A DNA stretch of 64,000 bases, from the NCBI GenBank assembly GCA_036365455.1, contig JAWQUS010000007.1, forward strand, positions 18,616,001 through 18,680,000, given 5' to 3'. Within the stretch, counting starts at the first letter, position 1; each line of letters begins with the position of its first letter. This document shows, piece by piece, positions 43,690 through 53,619 of this stretch. Both the position numbers and the translations under genes were made by a program. Below the pieces are notes generated by a model. That model had not been told where the DNA came from and made no database searches. It saw only the letters and a list, made by a program, of their open reading frames with translations. The stretch is from Macrosoma leucophasiata. Taxonomy: Eukaryota; Arthropoda; Insecta; Lepidoptera; Hedylidae.

Positions 43690-43912
43690 CAATGTTCCGA
43701 TGGTAGATATATCCTGGTACGATTATACATTTGGTATAGCCCCGTAATTTCTATTGCAGATGCGAAACATCTCAGACCTCAGAGGTGCATGCATAAGCAT
43801 TTTGATCTCTGGTTTTTGTGTAGGTACATGTTTATAGGATACAGTCGTCATTTAACAATAATGTGAACTGAACGCTTACTTGGCACTTTGCCAATGTAAA
43901 AAAAAAATATTT
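43690..43912 (+). repeat. Family A copy (tail two thirds)
   Basis: ggtatagccccgtaatttct, ctcagacctcagaggtgcat and gtgaactgaacgcttacttg, with an A-run at 43903-43911. Confidence 0.8.
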
Positions 43913-43914
43913 AT

Positions 43915-44075
43915 CATAATCATAATTTCAGCCAAAAAACGTCCATACCTGAACAAAAGCCTCACCCAAAGATAGCCGCACCGAACGGTGCTGGGCTGCC
44001 CTCATTCAGTGATTTCCCGCAAATTTAAACCAGGTGGTCCCCCATGAGGTGGACCGACGACTTAGGCCAAACAAA
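43915..44075 (-). pseudogene. RTE-like LINE C-terminal fragment
   Basis: aatttcagccaaaaaacgtc, ctgaacaaaagcctcaccca, accgaacggtgctgggctgc and a frame resembling MRWTDDL on the opposite reading around 44045. It is part of the family at 51543, with stops throughout. Confidence 0.5.
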
Positions 44076-45450
44076 TGTTATGTGAATGTCAATTAAAAGA
44101 CAAATTTAGCTATCCGCTTCTCGAAACTCTTCAGTCTAGTCTTTTTTTGTCCATGCACATAGGTTTAAAAAGCAATCAAAATTCCGACACTATTGAGTGC
44201 GAAGCCCATTTTATTAAGGCCCAGCACAGAAACAGAACACAGGCACTCACTCAAAATCCATTAGTTAATAGAATCGTCGCAGTTTGAATGACGTGACGAC
44301 GACGCTGCTTTCGCAGGGCCGCACTGTCCAAGCGGTTTAATTTCCTGGTGACGCCGCCAACTGATTGTACAAGTCGACTCGACTCGGCCCGTTGTCGAGA
44401 AGAACTGCTGGAACAGGTGCTATTTATTACGATGCAATCGCACTCTTGAATCCATCTCTGTGCGATTTGAGCGATTCAACAGAATTTTGTTGCGTCATCA
44501 AATCGTGGGCCATAAAATAAACAGTTTATTGTGGACGATATAAGTTTCAAACGTTATCAACTAATGCAAACGCATTAGTGGCGAATGTGAACAATGTTAA
44601 AATGTTATTGCTATTTTCGTAAATGATCACGTGTTAATTGAGGATAATTCTCTTATCCCTGATATAAATTAGCCGTGCTTGTTAATTAGGAGTTAATTAA
44701 GAGTGACAAGATTTGACTTTGGCCTGTTAAACAAGGAAACATTTTTATTTGGAAGAACAGTTTCCGCTTTGTTAATTAGTTTAGAAATTCATTTAACAAT
44801 AATACGAGTTAAAGACGCCTAATTTACCTTGTATAATTATATTTATACAATACCTACCTGTGAGACATTATACAACAATTTGGTGTCTTTGAAATGACTT
44901 GAAATGCGCATAAGATTACATGATTATTAAGATTACGCTTTGGTCTAAGTGAGGATTTTTAAACTAAACCACTCAAATAATTGTCAATGTTCATCAAAAT
45001 GATGATTTGCTACAGCGTACTTATTCTTTAAATTGCTGTAACAGCATTCATCATTATAACTTATCGCAATACGTTAATAAAAAATGTATTTTAGTGCGGG
45101 CTATAGAAACAATTTTTCACCGCAGTCATTCGCCAATTATCAACAAACAACCTGCAACTAAAAATAAAATCTGATATTTGATTTGCCTCGCTTATGTTGT
45201 ATGGTTACGCTTTCATCCATGTTTTATTGCATTTCTGTAGGAGGATATTCAGTCATTCATTTACATATGTACGTAATTTTGAACAGATTCTGATAATATA
45301 TCTAGGCGAAAATATCTTCCGAAGTTGTTTAGTTACTTTCCATTACATAAGCTTTTTTCCAGGTTTTCATGTGGCCACCACATAAAAATATCACTAGTAT
45401 TGTAGGTTATAGACTGAGTTGCTTTAATGCTTATAATGCTTATAATCGCC
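44076..45450. other. Non-repetitive region without a gene
   Basis: 44290-44720 is of balanced composition with aattaggagttaattaagag-type AT motifs. It could be conserved non-coding DNA. No coding evidence. Confidence 0.4.
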
Positions 45451-45454
45451 ACGT

Positions 45455-45560
45455 GTCCCCACAATGGACTAATTAAGCGCTTAACACATAGCGGGTAATG
45501 GTCTATTAACACTCGCTTCACGCTCGGCGTCGATCACTTACCTGCGTTTCGCAACTTATG
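45455..45560 (+). repeat. Local repeat D, copy 1
   Basis: aattaagcgcttaacacata, gcgggtaatggtctattaac and cgtcgatcacttacctgcg. Copies 2-4 are at 46922, 47700 and 50290. Confidence 0.75.
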
Positions 45561-46029
45561 CAATCTGCAAATGTTACCTATGTTTCTATCGCAGGAACAT
45601 CAGATTTATCTATACATCTATCTGTACTCTACTCTCTTCCTATTCACACGGGCGTTCAGTTTCTGCTTGTAACGGATTTTGGCGATCAGCTACAGTATTG
45701 ACTGCTGTAATGTATTGCTGTATCACAATACAAACTGCATTAATACTAAACTGTTTAGTCACTAAACGGGATCCTGCGAAACCGTACGTGAAAGCGTTAG
45801 CTTCTCCTCTGTATCTCTGGTGCACTCATGTTGTAAAGGAGTAAAGTGTGTACGTTTTTTATATTTGTTTAAACATCTTTCACCTTCTTCCACATATAGT
45901 AATCAAAAGTTTCGAAGCTACTCATCGAATTAAAAATCATCTCTCAATACACTACATATTGGGTAGTTACTCTGACGGACCCGCTAGTAAGCTTAAAAAA
46001 TATATTAATGTTGTTTTAAAAAAGAATAA

Positions 46030-46640
46030 TCATAGTAAGGTACAGTCGCCAAATATCGTCCCCTTTTTGTAAAAAAATTGTCAAAATTTAAAATATTACA
46101 GATAAAAAAATAAATAAAACGTATATCGTCAGGTACAATACTTCTTTATTCTTAAAACTATTGAAAATGTCATTAACTTTGTTATAATTTCTTTTAAAAT
46201 AAATTTAACAAAAACGCGCAAATTCTACAAAATATTTTTTGGGCTCCTAATATCGTCCCGGGGACGATATTGAGATCACAGTAATCAGTACATGAACATA
46301 AGTTCAATTGTGCTCTTAATAATGTTTTTATATAGATACGATATATTTTATATAAATTATTTCTTAATCATATTATAATATCTAATCAGTATTTGTGCAA
46401 TTAGTATCGTTTAAGTGAGTAATTTTCATTTTTCAAAAAAGTTGTACAAATAAATTTAGGGGCAGGATTATCAACGCAATCCTCATGCTTTGGAAACATT
46501 TTATGCATCTTATCCATTTCTCTCCCCTTTTGTCTTGGGAAAAAATATGTTGACAAACTCTGCATTCAGCATCATCATCGCTGTCTTCGTCGTCAGTAGA
46601 GACCAAAATTGGATCAGTTCAAAATATTACCTCATCAGAA
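46030..46640 (-). pseudogene. Relic of a pogo/Tigger-like transposase end (Cys-rich finger)
   Basis: The minus frame around 46460-46590 reads DDEDSDDDAECRVCQHIF ... KWIRCIKC, then after a one-base shift KHEDCVDN ... KFIC. C-x2-C, W-x2-C-x2-C, (W)xHxxC is the acidic-plus-finger C-terminus that I recall from insect pogo-like (and some other DDE) transposases. The tract to 46030 is AT-rich with ggtacagtcgccaaatatcg at its left edge, perhaps an element terminus. The catalytic domain is missing. The assignment is tentative. Confidence 0.45.
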
Positions 46641-46652
46641 AACTGTTTTACT

Positions 46653-46925
46653 GTTGGTAGACCTTCAGTGACGGAGATCGCGGGCATAGGCACCACTGCA
46701 TTACATAATATACTTTCCACTAAATGGTGGTATTCAGCACTATCGTGTTCCGGTCAGGTGGTGATGTCCGACACAAAATCATAACACCTTAGGCCTCAGG
46801 AGTGGTAACGCATCTGCATTTCGACCTAGCTATTTGAGTAGGTGTCTATAGGCTGCAGTCATCACTTTACATCAATGTGAACTACATGCTTGTTTGCCAC
46901 TTTTATAACATAAAAAAAAAATGTG
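46653..46925 (+). repeat. Family A copy, full length with A-tail
   Basis: tggtagaccttcagtgacgg to cataaaaaaaaaa. Inserted immediately beside local repeat D copy 2. Confidence 0.92.
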
Positions 46926-47075
46926 TCCGCGCAATGGGCCAATTAAGCGTCTGACACACGGCGGGTGATGGTCTATTAACACTTGCTTCACGCCCGGTAT
47001 CGATCACATACATCAGATGTGCTTGATTATGATCTGCAAAATACGAGCAACAATAAAGTGAATAACGATACAAAT
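46922..47075 (+). repeat. Local repeat D, copy 2
   Basis: tgtgtccgcgcaatgggcca, attaagcgtctgacacacgg, cgatcacatacatcagatgt, tacgagcaacaataaagtg. Confidence 0.8.
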
Positions 47076-47261
47076 AGTGTAACTGTAGTTTGTAAATTAT
47101 TTAATTGTAGATATTCTAAGTCATTCGATGGATTATTTTGCGGCGTTAGACTTTGACTCAATTCTTTAAAAAATCAACGAAGTCTAACGATGAATTAAAC
47201 ATAAATTGGTAGTTAATTAAAAAAATCGTATTCCTCTAAAACTATACATATACATATTTTT

Positions 47262-47362
47262 ATGTAATGAAGATAGCAAACACTGCAGCCAATAGACATT
47301 TACACAAAAACTAGAGGTCTTAATACAGATGCGTTGCCACTCCTGAGGTCTTTGTTACAGAT
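47262..47362 (-). repeat. Family A fragment (tail third)
   Basis: tatgtaatgaagatagcaaa, actgcagccaatagac, atacagatgcgttgccactc. Confidence 0.75.
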
Positions 47363-47559
47363 ATATCGGTACATTAACGTCAAACGCGAATACGATAATT
47401 CTTGATAATTAAGAAAGTTATACGAGTTGTTGGATATCTGGAAACACATGAAAGTGTAACATACATAACATTAAATCTCCATTTATGGTTAGGTATAGCC
47501 TGCAAATATCTACCTACATTAAATACACATATTAGTCATAACTTATTTTCGATAAATAA

Positions 47560-47860
47560 TTTATTTTAATAACATTAGCATTAGTAATGACTTCTTTCTA
47601 ATAAATCTCTTATATGATTTTTGACGTAGTTTTCTGATCATTCAGTTAAAAGATTACACTAAGTTTGGTTCTCAATATCATTCTAAATTGACTCTGTTAC
47701 AGTTTTCCAATGGTCAGCGATTAAGTGTCCATGTGGCGGTTAATGGTTTATTAACTCACTTTTGATCCGGCCTTCGATTACTTACAGATTTCAATGAAAA
47801 TTACGAGCGACAACAAGTTGCGACGAAAATTGTGTATGATTTTGTGCTTGCGCATCGCAG
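47560..47860 (+). repeat. Local repeat D, copy 3, with extended left part
   Basis: The left part (gcattagtaatgacttcttt ... aagtttggttctcaatatca) recurs at 48185-48300. The right part (ttaagtgtccatgtggcggt ... acgagcgacaacaagttgcg) recurs at 50300-50440. Confidence 0.8.
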
Positions 47861-47989
47861 TGATGAGTGACGTGTTGCTTAAACACGATTTATTTAAACA
47901 ACACGTCATCATTCATTTGTTTTAATTTCTGATATTGATAAACAAACATACTCTTCACCTTTATGTTAAAATTCTACAGATAAGTCATG

Positions 47990-48056
47990 TACTTACATAA
48001 AACCTGGAGGTCTGTTTGTTGATATGCGTTGCCACTTCCGAGACTTAAGCGGTTTT
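47990..48056 (-). repeat. Family A fragment
   Basis: ttgatatgcgttgccacttc, cgagacttaagcgg; about 65 bp. Confidence 0.55.
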
Positions 48057-48184
48057 TTCGATGTTGAAAACGGCAGACTGTATATTTACTTTCATAGTTG
48101 TAATTAGTCAAGTAATAAAAAAAACTAGCACAATAAAAATAATTTTAGCCATTACATGCATACCTATTCTAGATTTACTAATAA

Positions 48185-48316
48185 TACTCGCATTAGTCAT
48201 AACTTCTTTCGAATATGTCTTTTGCATCATTATTTTCAAATATTTCACTAAGTTTGGTTCTCAATATCATTCTGTTCTCAATATCATTCTCAATATCAGA
48301 TTGGCTGAGTCACCAA
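48185..48316 (+). repeat. Local repeat D, copy 4, left part
   Basis: gcattagtcataacttcttt and cactaagtttggttctcaat match 47580-47680. The copy is cut at 48316 by the hAT-like insertion and resumes at 50286. A short tctcaatatcattctg motif is itself repeated here. Confidence 0.8.
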
Positions 48317-50285
48317 TAGGGTTGTTGAGGAAGTGATTATGAGGAAGAGGAGGAGGAAGAGGAAGAGAATAATAATAATAGCAACTCTTGAAACGTCTTA
48401 CTACTGGGCACTGGGCACGAGTCACGAGTTCAGTGACATATCTACACAACGACATTGCTAAGGCCTTTGACCGGGTCTGGCACAGGGCACTTCTCGCGAA
48501 ACTTCCATCCTACGGTCTTCCCGAGAGGCTATGCAACTGGACAGCCAGCTTTCTGTCTGAGTGTTATATACAAGTCTTAGTTGACTGTCAGCGCTCAGAC
48601 AGACTACCTATCAACGCTGGTGTGCCGCAAGGCTCTGTGCTATCTCCCACGCTTTTTCTTCTGCACATCAATGAAATGTTGGAGCAAAACTCCAATTTTC
48701 ATTGCTAGACCGATGATAGTACGGGATATGCACACAACACAAGCCGTGCAAATGCCTCCCGGACACTTATCGAGGAAAGAAGGACTAGACTTGTGTCTGA
48801 AATCGAGCACTCTCTGGAGCGGGTCTCGGGTTGGGGTCGACTTAATTTAATGCAGTTCAACCCCTCGAGGACACAAGTCTGCACGTTCACCGCTAAAAAA
48901 ACGCCATGCATTGTAGCACCACAGTTTCAGGGCATTCCGATCGCCGTTGGTAAGAGTATCTGTATCCTGGGCGTTGACATATCGAACAAAGTGCATATCG
49001 GGAGTCACATTGAGTGTAAGACCAAGTTGGCATCCAATAAGCTAGGGGTGCTTAACAAAGCCAGGCAGTATTCACTTTCACTTCGGGGCAGCTACTACTA
49101 CTCATACTCATTTGTGGGCGGGAGCCCCCAAATACTAGCTTGGTCCACTTGACTCCCTACAAAAACGCGCCGTTCGTATTGTTAACGATTCAGGACTTAC
49201 TGACAGGCTCGAACATCTGAGCCTACGCAGAGACATTGGGAGTATGTGCGTGTTGTACCGTCTCTACAATGGTGAGTGCTCTGCTGAACTGTTTGACATG
49301 GTGCTACCTTCTATTTTCCTACACCGTACTACCCGCCGAAGAGAGAAGTTCCACCCACACCGACTGGACACCTGGCAGTGCTCAACGGTGCGGTTTTCAC
49401 GTTCGTTCTTGCCCAGAACGTGTAAATTGTGGAACGAACTTCCCTCTGACGTGTTCCCTAGGTGCTACATTAAGAGGTTCTTCAAAAATGGCGTCAAAGG
49501 AGTCCTTCAGGGCTGGCAGCGCGTTGGCAACTCCTCTGGTGTTGCAAATGTTCATAGGCGACGGTGACCACTTTCCATCAAGTGGCCCGTCTGCTTGTCT
49601 GTCAACCTACAGACATAAAAAAAACACACGCACACCAAAAAAAAGATGAATGACACAATTTCATTTAGGAATTGATATGAAAATAAGAATGCAGTCTTTA
49701 TTTCTTTGTTAATTAGGTATTTAAGTCGAATATTATTAATCAAAATAAAAGAATTGAATACTATTGATCGAAATTTATTTTAAACAGGGAGGTAAATTTT
49801 TATAAAAAAAATATTTGGACGCTGTTATCCAACAACCGGTTTTATAGCTCATCATATACCAATACAGCATTGCTAATAAGTCGTTTGCTGGTACATTTGA
49901 TGGAAGAGAAGATAGGTATTGTAAAGATACAGTTCTGTAAAGCCCCGAATATTTCGATTTTTTAAGTTGAGTACGCGTATAAACAAAGTAATGTATGTCA
50001 ATAAAATTAAAACAAACAATCAAGGAACAGCGCCGGTGGCGGGTGGGAAGGTCTCGCTCGCCTGTTCGGCCTGGCACCGCGCTGCGGCGTGTGCGTTGCC
50101 ATCGATACGCGACGCGCATGCGCAACAAAATTCCTCATAAATACCTCTTAAATTTTGAGGAAGCGGTAGCGGAAGAGGATTTTTTTATTTTTATTTTTGA
50201 GGATGCGGAAACGGTTGAGGATGCCAAATAAATTGCGGAACTTCCTCATTATGAGGAAGAGGAAGAGGAATCCTCAGCAACCCTA
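48317..50285. mobile_element. hAT-like element of 1969 bp carrying a Jockey-type insertion
   Basis: The 8-bp duplication gtcaccaa flanks it (48309-48316 and 50286-50293). Ends TAGGGTTGTTGAGGA and, inverted, TAGGGTTGCTGAGGA (50271-50285) match over 15 bp with one difference. Both subterminal zones are full of gaggaa/ttcctc motifs (48325-48372 and 50150-50275), as in hAT subterminal repeats. No transposase is encoded; about 1.2 kb of the interior is a LINE fragment. Confidence 0.9.
48430..49620 (+). pseudogene. Jockey-type reverse transcriptase remnant
   Basis: Reads DIAKAFDRVWHRALLAKL (first catalytic Asp), INAGVPQGSVLSPTLF, then TDDST where YADDST is expected, directly preceded by a TAG stop at 48706-48708. 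The same frame continues GWGRLNLMQFNPSRTQVC to 49152. There a +1 shift leads into DSLQKRAVRIV ... LSLRRDIGSMCVLYRLYNGECSAELF ... RTTRRREK ... LWNELPSDVFPR, the usual C-terminal order of Jockey ORF2. It ends in A-rich sequence at 49612-49645. The 5' part (endonuclease, first RT motifs) is absent. A 3'-end copy of the same family lies at 54911-55035. Confidence 0.88.
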
Positions 50286-50289
50286 GTCA

Positions 50290-50460
50290 CCAATCATGAG
50301 CGCAACGGTCGACAATTAAGCGTCTACGTGGCTGGTAATGGTTTATTAACACTCACTTTACATCCGGCCGTCGATCACTTACATCAGATTTGACTGCATA
50401 TTACGAGCGACAACAAGTTGCGACGAAAATGATGTATGATTTTCTCCTTGTGAATTGCAT
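50290..50460 (+). repeat. Local repeat D, copy 4, right part
   Basis: gacaattaagcgtctacgtg, taatggtttattaacactca, acgagcgacaacaagttgcg; continues copy 4 after the hAT-like element. Confidence 0.8.
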
Positions 50461-51049
50461 TCAGTTCTATCATTTCACATGAGCTTAGTGTTCAATAGAG
50501 TTTCTTCGAAATAGACACATATAATAAAACATAGATATGACATAGATTTAGTTCAGAATTATGAATGTGTTTAGCAGACGTTTTCCTTCTAACAGTCGAT
50601 CTGTTATGGAATATTGTGATTTGATTTTCTTCTAAGAGCAGATATTTTTAGACAGTTGTCGTTTTGGGAAATTTTCGTTAAGATTAACACCTATACGAAT
50701 AGGCATCTGTATGGAACTGAATGGGTATGTAAACATGTGAAACCGCTGTGATAGTTTATGGAGGGACGAACTTGACCAGAAGGACCACACGAGTCAGACG
50801 ATAACACATTAGATTAATCTTGTTTAGAAAGAAGCTAAATTTAATCTCATAATATCAAGGTTCTTGGAAATCTCAAGTGTGTCGTGGCAATGACCGCATA
50901 TAAGATCGTTTCATTCTAATACTAATTCGAGTTAGGAAAGACTCGAAAACTTAATTAATTCTTTCAAACAATAAAATGTTCGTCTTTTCAGCACATGAAA
51001 GACGAATGTTCGATACTAAAGTTGTTACAAATATTATATACCTAGATTT
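50461..51049. other. No gene recognised
   Basis: Nothing assigned. Confidence 0.45.
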
Positions 51050-51335
51050 CGTTTTTTTATGTTCTGAAGGTGGCAAACAAGCATGCAGTTCCCATTGAAG
51101 TTAAGTAATGACTGAAGCCACACAAAGACCAGAGGTCAAAATGCCAATGCGCCACCCCTAAGACCTTAGTTTTTATGTCTCTGTGATTGTTATTGCGGGG
51201 GCATACATTATCACCTAACCTGAACACGATAGTGCTGAACACGAACACTACAATTTGGCGGCAAATAGATTAAGTAATTATTAATTGGCACTACCGCCAA
51301 CGCCCTCGAGCTTCTACACTGGAGCTTCTACTCCT
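51050..51335 (-). repeat. Family A copy, full length, diverged
   Basis: T-run, gaaggtggcaaacaagcatg, gaccagaggtcaaaatgcca, tggcggcaaatagattaagt, ctacactggagcttctac. Confidence 0.88.
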
Positions 51336-51380
51336 ACACATAAGGAACTCAAGTGGCAAAATTGCAATTGGGCAGTCTTA

Positions 51381-51516
51381 TGGCCGAATACTCAAACGTC
51401 ACTCAATTTTAAGCAAACCTCAAATATAAGCTATCTCTATCGTTTGCACGTGTTTTGTAGAGACAGAGGACTTTTAAGTCCTACTTACATTTAACTGACG
51501 TTTGAGTATTTGACCG
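51381..51516. mobile_element. Harbinger-like MITE, 136 bp
   Basis: Flanked by TTA on both sides (51378-51380 and 51517-51519). Ends tggccgaatactcaaacgtc and, inverted, cggtcaaatactcaaacgtc match over 20 bp with three differences. A 3-bp TTA/TWA target and short size fit PIF/Harbinger MITEs. Related pieces occur inside the 783-bp unit (about 693-722) and near 2660-2730. Confidence 0.8.
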
Positions 51517-51542
51517 TTACCTAATAAATAAAAGGCAGTCGT

Positions 51543-51850
51543 TATCATCATCATTTCATTCGAAAGACGTCCACTGCTGGACAAAAGCCGTCCCTAAAGA
51601 AGGCCACAACGAACGGTCCTAGGCCACCCTCATCCAGCGATTGCCCGTGACCTTCACCAGGTCATCAGTCCACCTTGTGACGGGTCTCATGGGCCTGCTC
51701 ACGCTTCGTCTTTCGCTACACGGCCCCTATCCGATAACCCTTTTGCTCCAACAGCCGTCAGTTCTAAGATCTGACCCGCCCACTGCCACTTGAGTTTTGC
51801 TATTCGGTGGGCTATGTCGGATATTTTGGTTTTCATGTGGAGTTTTTCAT
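51543..51850 (-). pseudogene. RTE-like LINE C-terminal fragment with (atg)n tail
   Basis: atcatcatttcattcgaaag at left is the tail on the minus strand. Further in are cgtccactgctggacaaaag, cgaacggtcctaggccaccc, gattgcccgtgaccttcacc and ccaccttgtgacgggtctca, whose minus-strand reading recalls the RTE ending RWTDDLVKVxG. Frames are broken. Confidence 0.6.
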
Positions 51851-51951
51851 TTAATTCCATTTAACAGGGAAACTTGAGGGAAACGTCGAGAGACCTTTCT
51901 TCTGAGGCTCACAATGAGCGACCAAGTTTCAGTTCTGTATGGCTACACACA

Positions 51952-51992
51952 AGTCCCAAAGTCGCGTCTCAAGACGACGCGACTTTGGGACT
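51952..51992. other. Perfect 17-bp hairpin
   Basis: Arms agtcccaaagtcgcgtc (51952-51968) and gacgcgactttgggact (51976-51992) with loop tcaagac. GC-richer than its surroundings. Confidence 0.9.
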
Positions 51993-52021
51993 GCAATAGT
52001 GCTTCGTTATTAGGTACAGAA

Positions 52022-52385
52022 ATTATGTTTTATTTATTTTTTTTTTTTATTTATTTAAGAATACACAGTAAAATACATATTTGCCGATCAGCTTCACTCC
52101 CTTAAACCAGAGATGGTTTGTACGGAAGTTGCAATTCCTCATTAAACTTATTATTAGTAATACATACGTTATACAAGAATAAGCAGAACATGTTTGTTTA
52201 ACAAAATGTGAATCACACGCGGGTTATTTGAAATAATTAATCTAATGCGTAAACAACACAGTAGGTAAGCAATCGGCGACTCGGTGCCGAGCAGACAAAA
52301 GAAACAAGTTATCGGACTTGCACCTACAGGTTGTTCCAATTTTACGGCACTTATTTTTTTTTTTTTTCTCATAATTTTTCTGAAT
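52022..52385 (-). other. 3' UTR and A/T tail of the Daphne-like LINE
   Basis: Minus-strand sequence after the ORF stop; it ends in a (taaa)n/A-rich tail at 52025-52060. It contains a second A-run at about 52350-52367 just past the stop. Confidence 0.65.
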
Positions 52386-53606
52386 TTATAGTGTAGAAAA
52401 GTAGTGTTGTTTAATTACGTTTTTAAAATTTTTCTGGTTTAGTTTATTTTTAAGGTCGGGGGGCAGTTTGTTTATTAATCTCGGCAATAAAAAAGCTGTG
52501 GTGCGTTCTCCATAAAAATTTGCTGCTGATATTTTTTGCAGGAGCTCTTTTTTTATTTGCCGAGTATATATATTATGGTTTATAATTTTGTTATCTTTAT
52601 ACTTGAGATAATTTTCAATAATTAGCATTTGTTCAACTTTCTTATGTATTGGCATAACATTACAGTATTTAAATATTCCTATTTCATCATTAATTAAATT
52701 TGTTTTTATTTTATTTGGTAAAATTACTTTCAATATTCTTACTTGTAGTCTAAATATTTGATCGATATATGACTTGAACGTTCGACCGTAGCTGCTAAGA
52801 CCATAAGCAATTATACTTTCCGCCAATGCTTTATACAGTTGAAGCAATATATTATAAGGGACTCTGTTTTTTACTATTTTAAATTTTGCCATAATTGCTC
52901 TCAACTTTGCACATGTCGCTTCTATGTGTAGCCTCCAAGTAAATCTATGGTCAATTATCAATCCCAAATATGTGTACCGCTGTACCTGCTCAATTAATTC
53001 ACAACCACGTACAACACAGTTCGGATCATGCAAACACTGATGGCTATGTGCTATTAATTTTATATATTGAGAAGTTCGATTGTGACTGGAACAAATATGC
53101 ATGAGCTTAGTTTTTTGTGCATTTAAAACTAGTCCTGCATCATGGGACCATTTACATAAAAGGTCAAACTCCTCCTGCAGTATACCAATTGCCCTATTAA
53201 TATTTTTGTCATCGGCTATGAGACATGTGTCATCTGCAAATTGCAAGATTTTGCATTTTTTAATGATATTATTAAGATCATTAACATAGGAAATATAATG
53301 TAATGGCCCTAACACAGATCCCTGAGCTGTTCCATTTGTAACACTTATTTCTCTACTATAATCTTCTCCAATTTTTACACGGTATGTTCTATCTTCTAAG
53401 TAATTATTACACCATTTTAATAGAGAACCACGAATTCCGTTATCACCTAACTTATTAATCAATGTGTTATGCCTAAGAGTGTCAAATGCTCTACTATAAT
53501 CGATAAAGACTATAACCACATGATGTTTGTTATTTAAGCATGCATTTATATGTGATAATGAGATTCATCTACATATTGTGCAAAATTAAGAACTTTTAAG
53601 TTTTTC
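52386..53606 (-). pseudogene. 5'-truncated CR1/Daphne-like LINE ORF2: RT and C-terminal region
   Basis: About 406 codons are open. The sense reading begins FAQYVDESHYHINACLNNKH, then VVIVFIDYSRAFDTL (first catalytic Asp), NGTAQGSVLGPLHYISYVND, and the active site FADDTCLIADDK. Next come LVLNAQKTKLMHI, YTYLGLIIDHRFTW, YGLSSYGR, and a C-terminal HxxF-type end NVIKQHYFSTL. The first usable ATG is absent: 53517 is GTG and the frame continues upstream to a stop near 53607, so this is a truncated copy, not a short gene. No internal stop or frameshift, suggesting a fairly young insertion. GTAQGS differs from the usual GVPQGS. The Daphne placement rests on the overall motif pattern. Confidence 0.85.
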
Positions 53607-53619
53607 TATAATTAATATT

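Noticed and set aside
52386..53519. A complete 377-residue gene starting at 53519
   Set aside because: That start is GTG and the same frame continues upstream to about 53606 with LINE-like sequence, so it is a truncated retroelement.
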